Assembly: GCF_001048695.1 (NCBI RefSeq) | Contig: NZ_CVRB01000001.1 | Span: 1,240,001-1,304,000, forward strand | Reading direction: 5' to 3' | Length of the DNA stretch: 64,000 nt | DNA from: Neobacillus massiliamazoniensis | GTDB taxonomy: Bacteria > Bacillota > Bacilli > Bacillales > Cytobacillaceae | In this document: positions 35,169 to 43,150 of the stretch, piece by piece | Layout of the letters: every line of letters begins with the position of its first letter | Numbering within the stretch: the first letter of the stretch is position 1 | The notes under the pieces: generated by a model | The model's input: only the letters and a program-made list of their open reading frames with translations | The model's database searches: none | Told to the model about the DNA's origin: nothing | Translations under genes and position numbers: made by a program

Positions 35169-35251
35169 AGATGGTAGCTGGCTGACCTTGCCTTAACGGC
35201 GGAGGCCCCTATAGCTTTGCGTCATCACTTTTCAGTGATTTTGCCCTTGTT
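35169..35251 (-). promoter_or_regulatory. c-di-GMP-I (GEMM-I) riboswitch
   Basis: Read on the minus strand: GGGCAAA, a stem ATCACT/AGTGAT closed by a GAAA tetraloop, then GACGCAAAGCTATAGGGGCCT, a second hairpin, and CAGCTACC closing the aptamer. These are the conserved blocks of the GEMM-I aptamer, including the tetraloop and the GACGCAAAGC joining strand. The downstream ribosome binding site AAGGGAG sits in the loop of an AACAA/TTGTT hairpin, so translational control is plausible. Confidence 0.85.
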
Positions 35252-35323
35252 TACTACAGTTAACAATCATACCATAATTTCACTATATTGAAAACCTATT
35301 TTTACCTTAAGTGTCATACCTTA

Positions 35324-35336
35324 GGTGTCAGGCACC
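35324..35336. repeat. REP 13-mer with TCGTGGACA extension
   Basis: GGTGTCAGGCACC followed by GCTCGTGGACATTTGTACG, the same extension as at 48889 and, degraded, at 53900. Confidence 0.8.
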
Positions 35337-35398
35337 GCTCGTGGACATTTGTACGCCTGGGATGGACAGTTACCCGTGAACCAGATTTCTTCAATATA

Positions 35399-35440
35399 AA
35401 ACAGCCTTTCCTAAAAATGCAGGCAAGGCTGTTTTTTTCA
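35399..35440. terminator. Bidirectional terminator downstream of the esterase gene
   Basis: ACAGCCTTTCCT / AGGCAAGGCTGT with one mismatch, followed by a T-run on the plus strand and a shorter one on the minus strand. Confidence 0.65.
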
Positions 35441-35474
35441 AAATAGTATAGATGTCGACTCAGTTTAACTACTC

Positions 35475-36335
35475 TCACGAATTATATTTTTTCAAAAATG
35501 CTACCACTGCATTTGTCATATTTTTCGCTTCTTCTGATCCTTTGCTTGATCCGAGATACTCGGTCACCCCGCTATGTGAAAGGGTCTGGACCGTGAAGGA
35601 ATCGACCGTGTTGCCCGCCTTTTTAGCCGAATCGACAAAAGCAGCGATAGATTTTGTCCCATGGGCAACCAAGAACATCGGCGGCATGCTTTTATTCGCC
35701 GCATAGGTAAGTGGAGATGCTTCGGCCCAAACTTGTTGATCATTGCCGAAAACTTTTTTGTAGTTGCTCATTCTTTGGATGAAATCGGTCAAATCCAGCG
35801 GTCCTTCTAGGCTGACTATCGATTTCAACGATTGTGGCGTAAGTCCAACCTTGTTCAAATATTCGGGATTTGTCCCGACGAGCATCACCAACTGCCCACC
35901 GGCCGAATGCCCCATCAAATTTATTTTGCTGCGATCGATTTGGTATGTATCCGCGTTGTCAGACACCCATTTCACGGCTGATGAAACATCATTCGCCATT
36001 TCCACATTGGAGGCTTTTGGAGAAAGTCGGTGGTTAACGGAAACAAAGACATAGCCTTTATTGGTAAAAAAAGAAGGCTTTTCGGCCACATTGCTTTTAT
36101 CGCCTCCCGTCCAGCCACCGCCATGGACGTAGAGGATCACAGGGAGTTTCTTTCCCTTTCCAACAGTCGGAGAATACACATCTAATGATTGTTTCGGGTC
36201 ATCGCCATACTTAACATTCAAGTGCTCCATCTCTTGCCCATGTGTATGCTGAAAAAAATAGACTGCAGAACCTATCACGAGAATAAATAATACCGCAAAT
36301 AATGATAGGAAGCGTCTTCCTCTACTAATCTCCAC
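35475..36335 (-). CDS. Membrane-anchored alpha/beta hydrolase (esterase/lipase family)
   Basis: 286-aa protein with an N-terminal signal anchor (about 8-28), then an alpha/beta-hydrolase domain of the BD-FAE/hormone-sensitive-lipase type. It has the oxyanion motif HGGGWTGGDK, nucleophile elbow GHSAGGQ and C-terminal His in LSHSGV. The position normally holding the acid residue reads HGTKSIAAF, with no clear Asp. GTG36335 fits AAGGTG with normal spacing; ATG36341 overlaps that site. The domain probably faces outside. Substrate unknown. Confidence 0.85.
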   Translation of the reverse strand: MEISRGRRFLSLFAVLFILVIGSAVYFFQHTHGQEMEHLNVKYGDDPKQSLDVYSPTVGKGKKLPVILYVHGGGWTGGDKSNVAEKPSFFTNKGYVFVSVNHRLSPKASNVEMANDVSSAVKWVSDNADTYQIDRSKINLMGHSAGGQLVMLVGTNPEYLNKVGLTPQSLKSIVSLEGPLDLTDFIQRMSNYKKVFGNDQQVWAEASPLTYAANKSMPPMFLVAHGTKSIAAFVDSAKKAGNTVDSFTVQTLSHSGVTEYLGSSKGSEEAKNMTNAVVAFLKKYNS

Positions 36336-36375
36336 TTTCATCACCTTTTTATTTTTTATTATACCCCCCAACCGA

Positions 36376-36388
36376 GGTGCCTGACACC
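36376..36388. repeat. REP 13-mer GGTGCCTGACACC
   Basis: Exact copy between divergent genes. Confidence 0.85.
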
Positions 36389-36510
36389 AGAATGACGACA
36401 CAAAAACGACACAAAACGAAAATTTTTTTGATTGGTTTTTTGTTTTCACCAAGTTTTCACCGTTCGCTAGTAAACTTCAGTCTATCAAGTAATGAAAGGA
36501 GGAAAGAGGA

Positions 36511-36918
36511 ATGAAAACTAGAGTAAAGCTTGTCGTTTTCTGGGGAGCGATCATCACGGCAATTTTCGTGGCGATTAACGTTCTCCGTCATCTTTTTGGG
36601 GGGGAGCATCGCGATTTTGCCAAAGGAGCTCGTTCGGAAGCATGGGGACGCCATGGCGATTTTGGACATCATCAGATGATGTATGGTTTTCATCATCATG
36701 AAGAATTTCATTGGTTCGCACTATTGCTTTTCCTCCTCATTGGACTAGCAGTGGTCATCCTTTTCGTAAAATGGCTTAAAAGGAAAGCTAAGTCTTCCAA
36801 CAAGAAACAACTAAACAATACACCAATTATGAATTCACATACACCTGTCATCAACCATAATGGCCGTATTTTAGACCAATGGGAACAAAAAATGATGAAA
36901 AAAAAGGAGAATGAGTAG
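36511..36918 (+). CDS. His-rich two-helix membrane protein upstream of a PspA homologue
   Basis: 135-aa protein. Helix 1 is at about 5-25 and helix 2 at about 69-92. The 40-residue extracytoplasmic loop between them is rich in His (RHGDFGHHQMMYGFHHHEEFH). A basic, Asn-rich C-terminal tail follows. GAAAGGAGGAAAGAGGA precedes ATG36511. It immediately precedes a PspA/IM30 gene and so recalls LiaI-LiaH-type pairs, in which a small membrane protein recruits the PspA homologue during envelope stress. The His-rich loop could bind metal; this is speculation. Confidence 0.85.
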   Translation: MKTRVKLVVFWGAIITAIFVAINVLRHLFGGEHRDFAKGARSEAWGRHGDFGHHQMMYGFHHHEEFHWFALLLFLLIGLAVVILFVKWLKRKAKSSNKKQLNNTPIMNSHTPVINHNGRILDQWEQKMMKKKENE

Positions 36919-36919
36919 A

Positions 36920-37591
36920 ATGGGCATTTTTAAAAGAATTAAAAGAATAACGATGGCTGAAATTAATGGACTGCTCGATAACTGTGAAAATCCGGTTGCC
37001 ATGCTGAATGAATATTCTCGTGAAATGGAGGAGGAAATTGAAAAAGGCCAGAAGGCATTAGCCCGGCAAATTTTCGTGGAGAAAAAGCAAGCCGCGCTCA
37101 TTCTCGATACTCAGGACTTGGTAGCTAAACGCGCTCGCCAGGCGAAGCTTGCCCTTGAACATGGCGAGGAAGAGATGGTGAAATTGGCGGTTCAAGAAAA
37201 ACTGATTCATGAAAAGCAGCTGAGCCTCTACAAAGAACAATACGAAGCCATAAAAACACAAACGCAAACCCTAACAGAAAAATTGGAAGAGTTAAAGGGA
37301 AAATATAACGAACTGCAGCATAAGAAAATCCTGTTACTATCACGTGCCAACACCGCTCAGACAATTAAGCAGATTCAAAAGGCAACCTTTAGCTTTCAAA
37401 CGGAAAATATTGAACGAGGGATAGCCCGTGCCGAGGAGCGCATTATGTTGATGGAAGCTGAAGTTCAAGCCGCCAGTCAGTTTTCCGCTACTACACATGA
37501 AGAACCATATCGCAATCTAGTAAATGACGAAGAATTGAATGAAGAAATTGAAAGATTGAAAAGTGAACCCGTGTTATTGGAAAAAGAATAA
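36920..37591 (+). CDS. PspA/IM30 family phage-shock protein
   Basis: 223-aa, almost wholly alpha-helical coiled-coil protein that binds the inner membrane face under envelope stress. Typical N-terminus MGIFKRIKRITMAEINGLLDNCENPVAML, then long Glu/Lys/Gln-rich helices with IERGIARAEERIMLMEAEVQA. ATG36920 is preferred over ATG36911, which touches the ribosome binding site AAAGGAGA. It starts 1 nt after the stop of the membrane-protein gene, so the two form one unit. Confidence 0.9.
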   Translation: MGIFKRIKRITMAEINGLLDNCENPVAMLNEYSREMEEEIEKGQKALARQIFVEKKQAALILDTQDLVAKRARQAKLALEHGEEEMVKLAVQEKLIHEKQLSLYKEQYEAIKTQTQTLTEKLEELKGKYNELQHKKILLLSRANTAQTIKQIQKATFSFQTENIERGIARAEERIMLMEAEVQAASQFSATTHEEPYRNLVNDEELNEEIERLKSEPVLLEKE

Positions 37592-37672
37592 CGAGGAAAA
37601 GTGGGGTACCCCGAGTACCGTTAAAAAAGTTCTAAGCAAAAACACGCATGGAATATAACACATTGACAGCAA

Positions 37673-37705
37673 AAAGAACTTGGAGATGTTTCCAAGTTCT
37701 TTTTA
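37673..37705 (+). terminator. Terminator of the pspA-type operon
   Basis: 12-bp stem AAAGAACTTGGA / TCCAAGTTCTTT with T-run. Confidence 0.85.
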
Positions 37706-37812
37706 TCATTGATTCTGTAGGTAAACAAAATAAGAACAAAGCAGTCTTTTAAAGCTTTGGGCGCTTGTAAACATAGGAGAAAAATAAATACTGTATGATT
37801 TTTACATACACA

Positions 37813-37863
37813 TTGACAATAATAGTAAGTGTGCTTATTATATTAATAAGCACACTTACTATT
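37813..37863 (+). promoter_or_regulatory. Promoter embedded in a 43-bp perfect palindromic operator
   Basis: TTGACA (37813-37818), 17-bp spacer, TATTAT (37836-37841). From 37821 to 37863 two 20-bp arms (AATAGTAAGTGTGCTTATTA and its exact reverse complement) flank a 3-bp centre and cover the spacer, -10 box and transcription start. This is the expected site for the MarR repressor encoded at the end of the operon. Confidence 0.85.
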
Positions 37864-37883
37864 TATGATGTGGAGGAACTCTT

Positions 37884-38312
37884 ATGTGGAAATATGAGAA
37901 TTCAATTTATACGGATGCCAGACCGCAGGACATTTGGAGGCTATATCAAAACATTTCAGAATGGACAAAATGGGATAAAGGACTCGCTCAGGTTACATTA
38001 AATGGATCATTTGAAAAGGGTACAAAGGGATATTTGACACCTATGGGTGAGGAGCCACTTCCTTTCACTTTGACAGAAGTAAAAGAGAATGAATTTTTTT
38101 CGGATGTGACAGTTCTTGAAGATGCAGGCATTCAACTAGAATTTAATCATCGGATTGAAATTCATGAATCGAAAACAAAACTTACTCATGCTTTAGTCAT
38201 TTCGGGTCCTAATTCTGAAATGATGGGGAATCAAATCGGTCCGATGATTTCTCAGGGTATTCCTGATACGATGGCAAATCTGGTTATGCTTGCTGGAGGA
38301 AAAATAGTATGA
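37884..38312 (+). CDS. SRPBCC (START/Bet v1-like) family protein
   Basis: 142-aa cytoplasmic protein with the polyketide-cyclase/AHSA1-like hydrophobic-cavity fold. The start MWKYENSIYTDARPQDIWRLYQNISEWTKWDKGL is typical. These proteins bind small lipophilic ligands. ATG37884 has GGAGGAAC upstream. First gene of a three-gene operon behind the palindromic operator; it overlaps the next by 4 nt. The ligand may be the inducer of the MarR protein (inference). Confidence 0.88.
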   Translation: MWKYENSIYTDARPQDIWRLYQNISEWTKWDKGLAQVTLNGSFEKGTKGYLTPMGEEPLPFTLTEVKENEFFSDVTVLEDAGIQLEFNHRIEIHESKTKLTHALVISGPNSEMMGNQIGPMISQGIPDTMANLVMLAGGKIV

Positions 38313-38755
38313 ATAAGAGATATTGGATAGGAATTGTGTCGGAGGAACATGTTAGATTAGGTGAGAAAGGGGGATTCGCCCAACTTTGTCACGGGAAATG
38401 TGCCCCATTAAAAAAGATGAAAGAAGGAGATGGGTTAATTTATTATTCTACAAAGACGAAATATCCAGATGGGTATCCACTCCAGTCTTTTACGGCTATA
38501 GGAACGGTTAAAACTGGCGATGTTTATCGCTATGAAATGTCTCCAGAATTCATTCCTTATCGAATAGATATTGAATACCAGCCTTGCCAAAATGTAAAGT
38601 ATTCGAGTATCAAACCTATGTTGAAATTCCCAAAAGAATATGACAATATAGGTTTGGTATTTCGCAGAGGACAGTTTGAAATTAAACAAGAAGACTTTAT
38701 CACAATTGCAACTGCTATGGGAGTGACTTTTCATGGAATGGGGATCCAAATTTAA
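38309..38755 (+). CDS. EVE domain-containing protein
   Basis: 148-aa protein of the EVE/PUA-like group (YWIGIVSEEHVRLGEKGGFAQL, GDGLIYYSTKTKYPDGYPLQSFTAIGTV). EVE domains are thought to bind modified nucleobases in DNA or RNA; its function here is unknown. Start overlaps the SRPBCC stop (ATGA) and its end overlaps the MarR gene by 23 nt. Confidence 0.85.
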   Translation: MNKRYWIGIVSEEHVRLGEKGGFAQLCHGKCAPLKKMKEGDGLIYYSTKTKYPDGYPLQSFTAIGTVKTGDVYRYEMSPEFIPYRIDIEYQPCQNVKYSSIKPMLKFPKEYDNIGLVFRRGQFEIKQEDFITIATAMGVTFHGMGIQI

Positions 38756-39194
38756 TGACCCAAAGGAGAGCTCAGGTTTTTTATTATGGCAAGTGACACA
38801 AGCTTGGCAGAGATTCATTACAAAAGAACTGAACAAGATCGACCTGACTCATGCCCAATTTGTATTATTAACTGCGAGTGATTATCTCCATACGCATGGC
38901 GAAAACGTCACTCAAAAAAAGCTTGCTGAGTTTACAAAGACAAATATTATGATGGTTTCCGATGTGGTTCGAACACTTGAAACGAAAGGATTTTTGCTTA
39001 GAAATAAAAATCCTTTAGATAAGCGGGAAATATTACTTTCACCAACTGAAGAAGGGTCAGCAAAAGTGAAGATGGCTTTACCAATCGTTGAAAATGTCGA
39101 TGAACAATTTTTCTCTTCTATTAAAGATAAACAGAATATTTTCAATGAGGTCTTACTTTCCCTTCTTACTTTAAACACACATGTTGATGAATAA
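38733..39194 (+). CDS. MarR family transcriptional regulator
   Basis: 153-aa winged-helix repressor. The MarR core is clear: LTHAQFVLLTAS, VTQKKLAEFTKTNIMMVSDVVRTLETKGFL and the wing NPLDKREILLSPTEEG. It begins inside the EVE gene and so is translationally coupled. It most likely represses its own operon through the palindrome at 37821-37863. Confidence 0.9.
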   Translation: MEWGSKFNDPKESSGFLLWQVTQAWQRFITKELNKIDLTHAQFVLLTASDYLHTHGENVTQKKLAEFTKTNIMMVSDVVRTLETKGFLLRNKNPLDKREILLSPTEEGSAKVKMALPIVENVDEQFFSSIKDKQNIFNEVLLSLLTLNTHVDE

Positions 39195-39230
39195 GAGATT
39201 TATCGTATCAGGAAGATCAATTTCTCAAAC

Positions 39231-39290
39231 GTCAACTTCCAACTGCTTTCTCTGGAAAGATCACCATCTGGAAGTTGCCGTTTTTTTTAT
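39231..39290 (+). terminator. Terminator of the SRPBCC-EVE-MarR operon
   Basis: CAACTTCCA / TGGAAGTTG stem with a long loop, followed by eight T. Confidence 0.75.
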
Positions 39291-39335
39291 TTTTAATAAA
39301 AATTTAAGTTAATGTAAAGATTCCTTTGCTAGATT

Positions 39336-39388
39336 CGAAATAGTGGGGTTGACCCAGGGGCTTCGGACCTCGTTATTTCGAGTTTTTA
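39336..39388 (+). promoter_or_regulatory. Structured leader hairpin before the response-regulator gene
   Basis: CGAAATAGTGGGGTT (39336-39350) pairs with GACCTCGTTATTTCG (39366-39380) over 15 bp, allowing four G-T pairs, and is followed by GAGTTTTT and the ribosome binding site AAAGGAG. It could be an attenuator. Confidence 0.5.
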
Positions 39389-39400
39389 AAGGAGTTTATC

Positions 39401-40078
39401 ATGATGAATATCTTATTAGCAGAAGATGATTCCAAGCTTGGTGAATTAATCGTGTATATGTTAAATAAGAAGGGTGATTTCACGGTCGAGTGGGTAATGG
39501 AAGGGGAAGATGCTTACTATTATGCTACTTCTGCGCACTATGATGTGTTAATCCTAGACTGGATGATGCCAAATGGGACAGGTGTGGAGGTCTGCAGAAG
39601 GCTGCGGAAGCAGGGGTATTCAGGCGCCATTCTCATGTTAACGGCGAAAGACACAGTTCAGGACCGGATTGAGGGGTTGGATGCCGGAGCGGATGATTAT
39701 CTCGTCAAACCGTTTGAAATTGGCGAGCTTTTGGCACGTCTGCGGGCCCTTACTCGTCGTAACTATGCCCCTATTTTAGAAGAGGAAATCCGGATGGATG
39801 ATTTGGTGTTGAATCGGATGAGCCATGTGGTTCGCCTGGGGTGCGATGAAATCCAATTAAGTCCTCGTGAATTCCAGTTGTTAGATTTATTGGTGCAAAA
39901 TAAAGGACAGGTGTTGTCTCGTGAGATCATTCTCGAACGGATATGGGGCTATGAATCTGAGGTCGCACCGAAAACGATTGATGCGACCGTCAAATTGATT
40001 CGCAAAAAATTACATTCATTCGGAAAGCAGGATTTGCTTCAAAGTATAAGAGGGGTGGGCTATAAGCTTGAACACTAA
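39401..40078 (+). CDS. OmpR/PhoB family response regulator
   Basis: 225-aa regulator. The receiver domain has acidic residues LLAEDDS, phospho-acceptor Asp53 (LILDWMMP), MLTAKD and the conserved Lys in DDYLVKPF. The C-terminal winged helix has SPREFQLLDLLVQNKG and APKTIDATVKLIRKKL. It starts at ATG39401 or ATG39404, with AAAGGAG 7 nt upstream. It overlaps the kinase gene by 11 nt and forms a two-component system. Confidence 0.93.
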   Translation: MMNILLAEDDSKLGELIVYMLNKKGDFTVEWVMEGEDAYYYATSAHYDVLILDWMMPNGTGVEVCRRLRKQGYSGAILMLTAKDTVQDRIEGLDAGADDYLVKPFEIGELLARLRALTRRNYAPILEEEIRMDDLVLNRMSHVVRLGCDEIQLSPREFQLLDLLVQNKGQVLSREIILERIWGYESEVAPKTIDATVKLIRKKLHSFGKQDLLQSIRGVGYKLEH

Positions 40079-41498
40079 TCTACGTTCCTTTTTTCGAGCC
40101 CTAACTAACCGCTCTGAGAAGGATGTTTTTAAAAGCACGCAAGGTCGGTTAACCCGGATTTATAGCGGTTTGCTGATGCTTTTTCTCATTCTTTTTATCG
40201 TGATTGTCTATTTCGTTCTCTATGTGGTGATCCTTAGAAACCAGGAGCACGAGCTCGATTCATTAGTGACGCAAGAAGCAGGCTTCATCGAGAATTATTT
40301 GTTGAAAAATGAGCAAAGTGACCTGAAGGGCATTCAAAATCAAGAAGTTGTGTTTGCTGGGGCCAATCAGTATTTTTATTACGTCGTAAGTCCTACTGGT
40401 GACATCATCATGGGTAATGAAGCGAATCCGCATTTGCGACGAAAATTAGTAGACCTTGTGAAGGGGATTCCCCTGAAGGATCACGAAATTCGCAAGGTAA
40501 CCTTGCATGGGAAGAGTGATGGAAGAGGAGATAATGGCGAATTTCACCCGCGTGACGAGGCCCAGGATCTCCATCTTATGATTACCAGCCATTCGATTTA
40601 CGTTAAGGGGCAATACATTGGTCAGCTTTATATTGGAAAAGATATTTCATTTGCTTATCAGTTATTCCATTGGCTTCTTATGATTTTTGTGGCTTTTTTG
40701 GTTATTTTTTTCGGAGTAGCTTCATTTATGAGTGTTGTGATGTCAAAAAGAGCGATGGTGCCGATTACGAATGCCTTTACGAGACAACGTGAATTTGTTG
40801 CTGATGCCTCTCATGAATTACGGACACCGTTAAGCGTGATAATGTCTTCGATTGATGCGATGGAAATGACAATTGAGCCTGTACCAGAGGAGAATTTTGT
40901 TCGAAAAATGCTTTTAAATATGCGGCAAGAGGTCAAGCGAATGACCAATCTTGTTGGTGATTTATTGACCTTGGCGCGCTCTGATTCCAATACCATCGAA
41001 ACCAAAATGGAGACGTTCGACTTTCGTCCGCTGGCGGGCAAAGCGTTGGAGTCCGTCAGCCCGCTGGCTGCTTCCAAGCAAATCGCACTAGAAATGCACG
41101 CACCGGATACGTTGACGGCGACAGGTGACCCCCAGCGATTATCCCAGCTATTATATATTTTATTAGACAATGCCATAAAATACACAGCAAATGGAGGCGA
41201 AGTATGTCTCACCCTTTCAAAGGGAGAATCCCAGCTTTGTCTGCAGGTTCAGGATACCGGAATCGGAATCAAACCAGAGGACCAAGGCCATATTTTTGAA
41301 CGCTTTTACCGCGCGGATAAATCTCGTTCCCGGCAAATGGGCGGCCATGGACTCGGCCTCTCCATCGCCAAATGGATCGTCGAAACCCACGGCGGAACCA
41401 TTCAACTTACCAGCGAAATCGGAAAAGGAAGCACCTTCACCATACGAATCCCGATTCAATCCACATGGGTGTCAGGCACCGGTAGTTATGTAAACTAG
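40068..41498 (+). CDS. Sensor histidine kinase; C-terminus encoded by a REP repeat
   Basis: 476-aa membrane kinase. Helix 1 is at about 30-53, an extracytoplasmic sensor at about 55-200 and helix 2 at about 205-227. The HisKA phospho-site is His249 (ADASHELRTP) and the ATP-binding domain has N-box LLDNAIKYT, DTGIGIKPED and GHGLGLSIAKW. The last residues (VSGTGSYVN) and the stop come from the REP unit 41468-41510, so the native C-terminus has been replaced. It starts at TTG40068 inside the regulator gene, after AGGGGTGG. Confidence 0.9.
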   Translation: MNTNLRSFFRALTNRSEKDVFKSTQGRLTRIYSGLLMLFLILFIVIVYFVLYVVILRNQEHELDSLVTQEAGFIENYLLKNEQSDLKGIQNQEVVFAGANQYFYYVVSPTGDIIMGNEANPHLRRKLVDLVKGIPLKDHEIRKVTLHGKSDGRGDNGEFHPRDEAQDLHLMITSHSIYVKGQYIGQLYIGKDISFAYQLFHWLLMIFVAFLVIFFGVASFMSVVMSKRAMVPITNAFTRQREFVADASHELRTPLSVIMSSIDAMEMTIEPVPEENFVRKMLLNMRQEVKRMTNLVGDLLTLARSDSNTIETKMETFDFRPLAGKALESVSPLAASKQIALEMHAPDTLTATGDPQRLSQLLYILLDNAIKYTANGGEVCLTLSKGESQLCLQVQDTGIGIKPEDQGHIFERFYRADKSRSRQMGGHGLGLSIAKWIVETHGGTIQLTSEIGKGSTFTIRIPIQSTWVSGTGSYVN

Positions 41499-41510
41499 GT
41501 GCCTGACACC
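41468..41510. repeat. Inverted REP pair inside and after the histidine kinase gene
   Basis: GGTGTCAGGCACC (41468-41480), 17-bp spacer, GGTGCCTGACACC (41498-41510). The two 13-mers are exact reverse complements and form a perfect hairpin. The first lies in the coding frame and supplies the gene's end. Confidence 0.9.
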
Positions 41511-41623
41511 CTTTCTTATGGTAGGATTTATGAAGAAAGTGTCGAATTTTTAATTTGTGAATGAATTTATTGTAGTTGGGTAAGGTGTGTAAGGAAGGTT
41601 TAGAGTGGGGAGCGGAAAGAAAT

Positions 41624-42580
41624 ATGTCGTCTAAAACAGGTGGTATCAGAACCAGAATTGGAATTGGAATAGGATTCGCTTCAGTAATCTTGCTGCTGGG
41701 ATCTTTTCTATTTTTCCATCAGGCAGGAGCAAAGGAACATACGAAAAAAAATAACGCATCACAGGTGAAGAGTTCTGTCGCTGGAACAGGGACTAAGGCG
41801 GTGGAGGACGAAAAGAAGGAAGCGGAAAACACGTCTGCCGCTGCGGATTCAACTACTGCGGTAACGAACGGAGCGGGAAATGCTCCGACAGAAGAACCGA
41901 AAAAAACGGATTCGGTCACGCCCGATCAATCAAATCAGCTCCAAAAGGAGTTTTTAGTCGTCATTGATCCTGGCCATCAGGAAAAAGCGAATCTAGGAAC
42001 CGAACCGGTTGGTCCAGGGGCGTCGGAATTAAAGACTAAAGTGACGGGCGGGACCACTGGGGTTGTAACAGGAAAACCAGAATACAAGTTAACCTTGGAT
42101 GCAGCCCTTATTCTAGGCGGAATTTTGGAAAAAAGAGGGGTAAAGGTCATTTATACAAGGACAACGAATCAAGTCAATTTAAGTAATATTGACAGAGCAG
42201 AAGTGGCCAATCAACAACATGCTGATTTATTAATTCGGCTCCATGCAGATGGCTCTGACGATCAAAATGTCAGAGGCTTGTCAGTCCTGACGCCGGCCCA
42301 AAATGACCCGTACACGAAGGGGATTTTTGAGGATAGTTTAAAGGCTTCTCAGTTTATTGTTGATGAAACGAAAAAGAACACTGCCGTCACGGTGAATGGC
42401 ATTTCCTACAGGGGTGACTTGTCCGGCTTCAACTGGTCCAAGGTTCCATCCACCTTAGTAGAAATGGGCTACATGACAAATCCGGCGGAAGACCGAAGCC
42501 TGTCCGACCCCGTCTACCTGAAAAATCTACTAACCAACATCGCCGACGGAATCGTTGATTATGCTAATTATAAAAAGTAG
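41624..42580 (+). CDS. N-acetylmuramoyl-L-alanine amidase (amidase_3), membrane-anchored
   Basis: 318-aa cell-wall hydrolase that cleaves between muramic acid and the stem peptide. It has an N-terminal hydrophobic anchor or signal (about 10-32), a long Thr/Ala/Glu-rich linker (about 35-105), then the Zn amidase domain with DPGHQEK (His118), RLHAD and the catalytic VEMGYMTNPAED. ATG41624 has GGGGAG upstream; a frame extension to TTG41576 lacks a ribosome binding site. Single gene. Confidence 0.9.
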   Translation: MSSKTGGIRTRIGIGIGFASVILLLGSFLFFHQAGAKEHTKKNNASQVKSSVAGTGTKAVEDEKKEAENTSAAADSTTAVTNGAGNAPTEEPKKTDSVTPDQSNQLQKEFLVVIDPGHQEKANLGTEPVGPGASELKTKVTGGTTGVVTGKPEYKLTLDAALILGGILEKRGVKVIYTRTTNQVNLSNIDRAEVANQQHADLLIRLHADGSDDQNVRGLSVLTPAQNDPYTKGIFEDSLKASQFIVDETKKNTAVTVNGISYRGDLSGFNWSKVPSTLVEMGYMTNPAEDRSLSDPVYLKNLLTNIADGIVDYANYKK

Positions 42581-42640
42581 ACCTGTCTTTTGCAGATGAA
42601 GGATTACTATATCGAACTAATTTTACTTTTGGAGGATGAG

Positions 42641-43090
42641 ATGGGTTATATTGAAGATTTGCGAAAAATTGTCGGAACACAGCCGCTCATTTTAGTGGGA
42701 TCTGTCGTAGGAATTATAGATGAGGAAAATAAAATATTATTGCAAAAAAGGCCGAATGGGATGTGGGCACTTCCAGGCGGTTTGCTAGAATTAGGAGAAT
42801 CCGCTGAGGAAGCCGGAAGAAGAGAAGTTTTTGAGGAAACAGGAGTAGAAATTGGCCAGCTGGAATTAGTCGGCGTTTTTTCAGGAAAGCAATATTTTGT
42901 GACGCTGCCAAATGGCGACCAATTCTATCCAGTGACGATTGCTTATATTTGTAAGGATATTAAAAACAAAACCATCACAATTGACGGCATCGAATCGATT
43001 GATGCCCAATTTTTTGACATAAGAGAATTGCCCGATGGAACAAGCCCCTTAATACGTAAATTGATCGAGCAATACTCTATCATTATCTAA
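42641..43090 (+). CDS. NUDIX hydrolase
   Basis: 149-aa hydrolase. The Nudix box is complete (GGLLELGES...GRREVFEETGVEIG), preceded by MWALPGG. The short N-terminal helix segment GYIEDLRKIVGTQPLIL is typical of a Bacillus MutT-like subgroup. GGAGG at 42631 selects ATG42641 rather than an upstream ATG at 42596. Substrate unknown. Confidence 0.9.
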   Translation: MGYIEDLRKIVGTQPLILVGSVVGIIDEENKILLQKRPNGMWALPGGLLELGESAEEAGRREVFEETGVEIGQLELVGVFSGKQYFVTLPNGDQFYPVTIAYICKDIKNKTITIDGIESIDAQFFDIRELPDGTSPLIRKLIEQYSIII

Positions 43091-43102
43091 TAAAAACATT
43101 CT

Positions 43103-43137
43103 AAAAAAGTCCTTCGAAGTTTGAAGGACTTTTTTTG
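43103..43137 (+). terminator. Terminator after the NUDIX gene
   Basis: 12-bp stem AAAAAGTCCTTC / GAAGGACTTTTT with T-run. Confidence 0.9.
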
Positions 43138-43150
43138 TGCTTATGAAATG

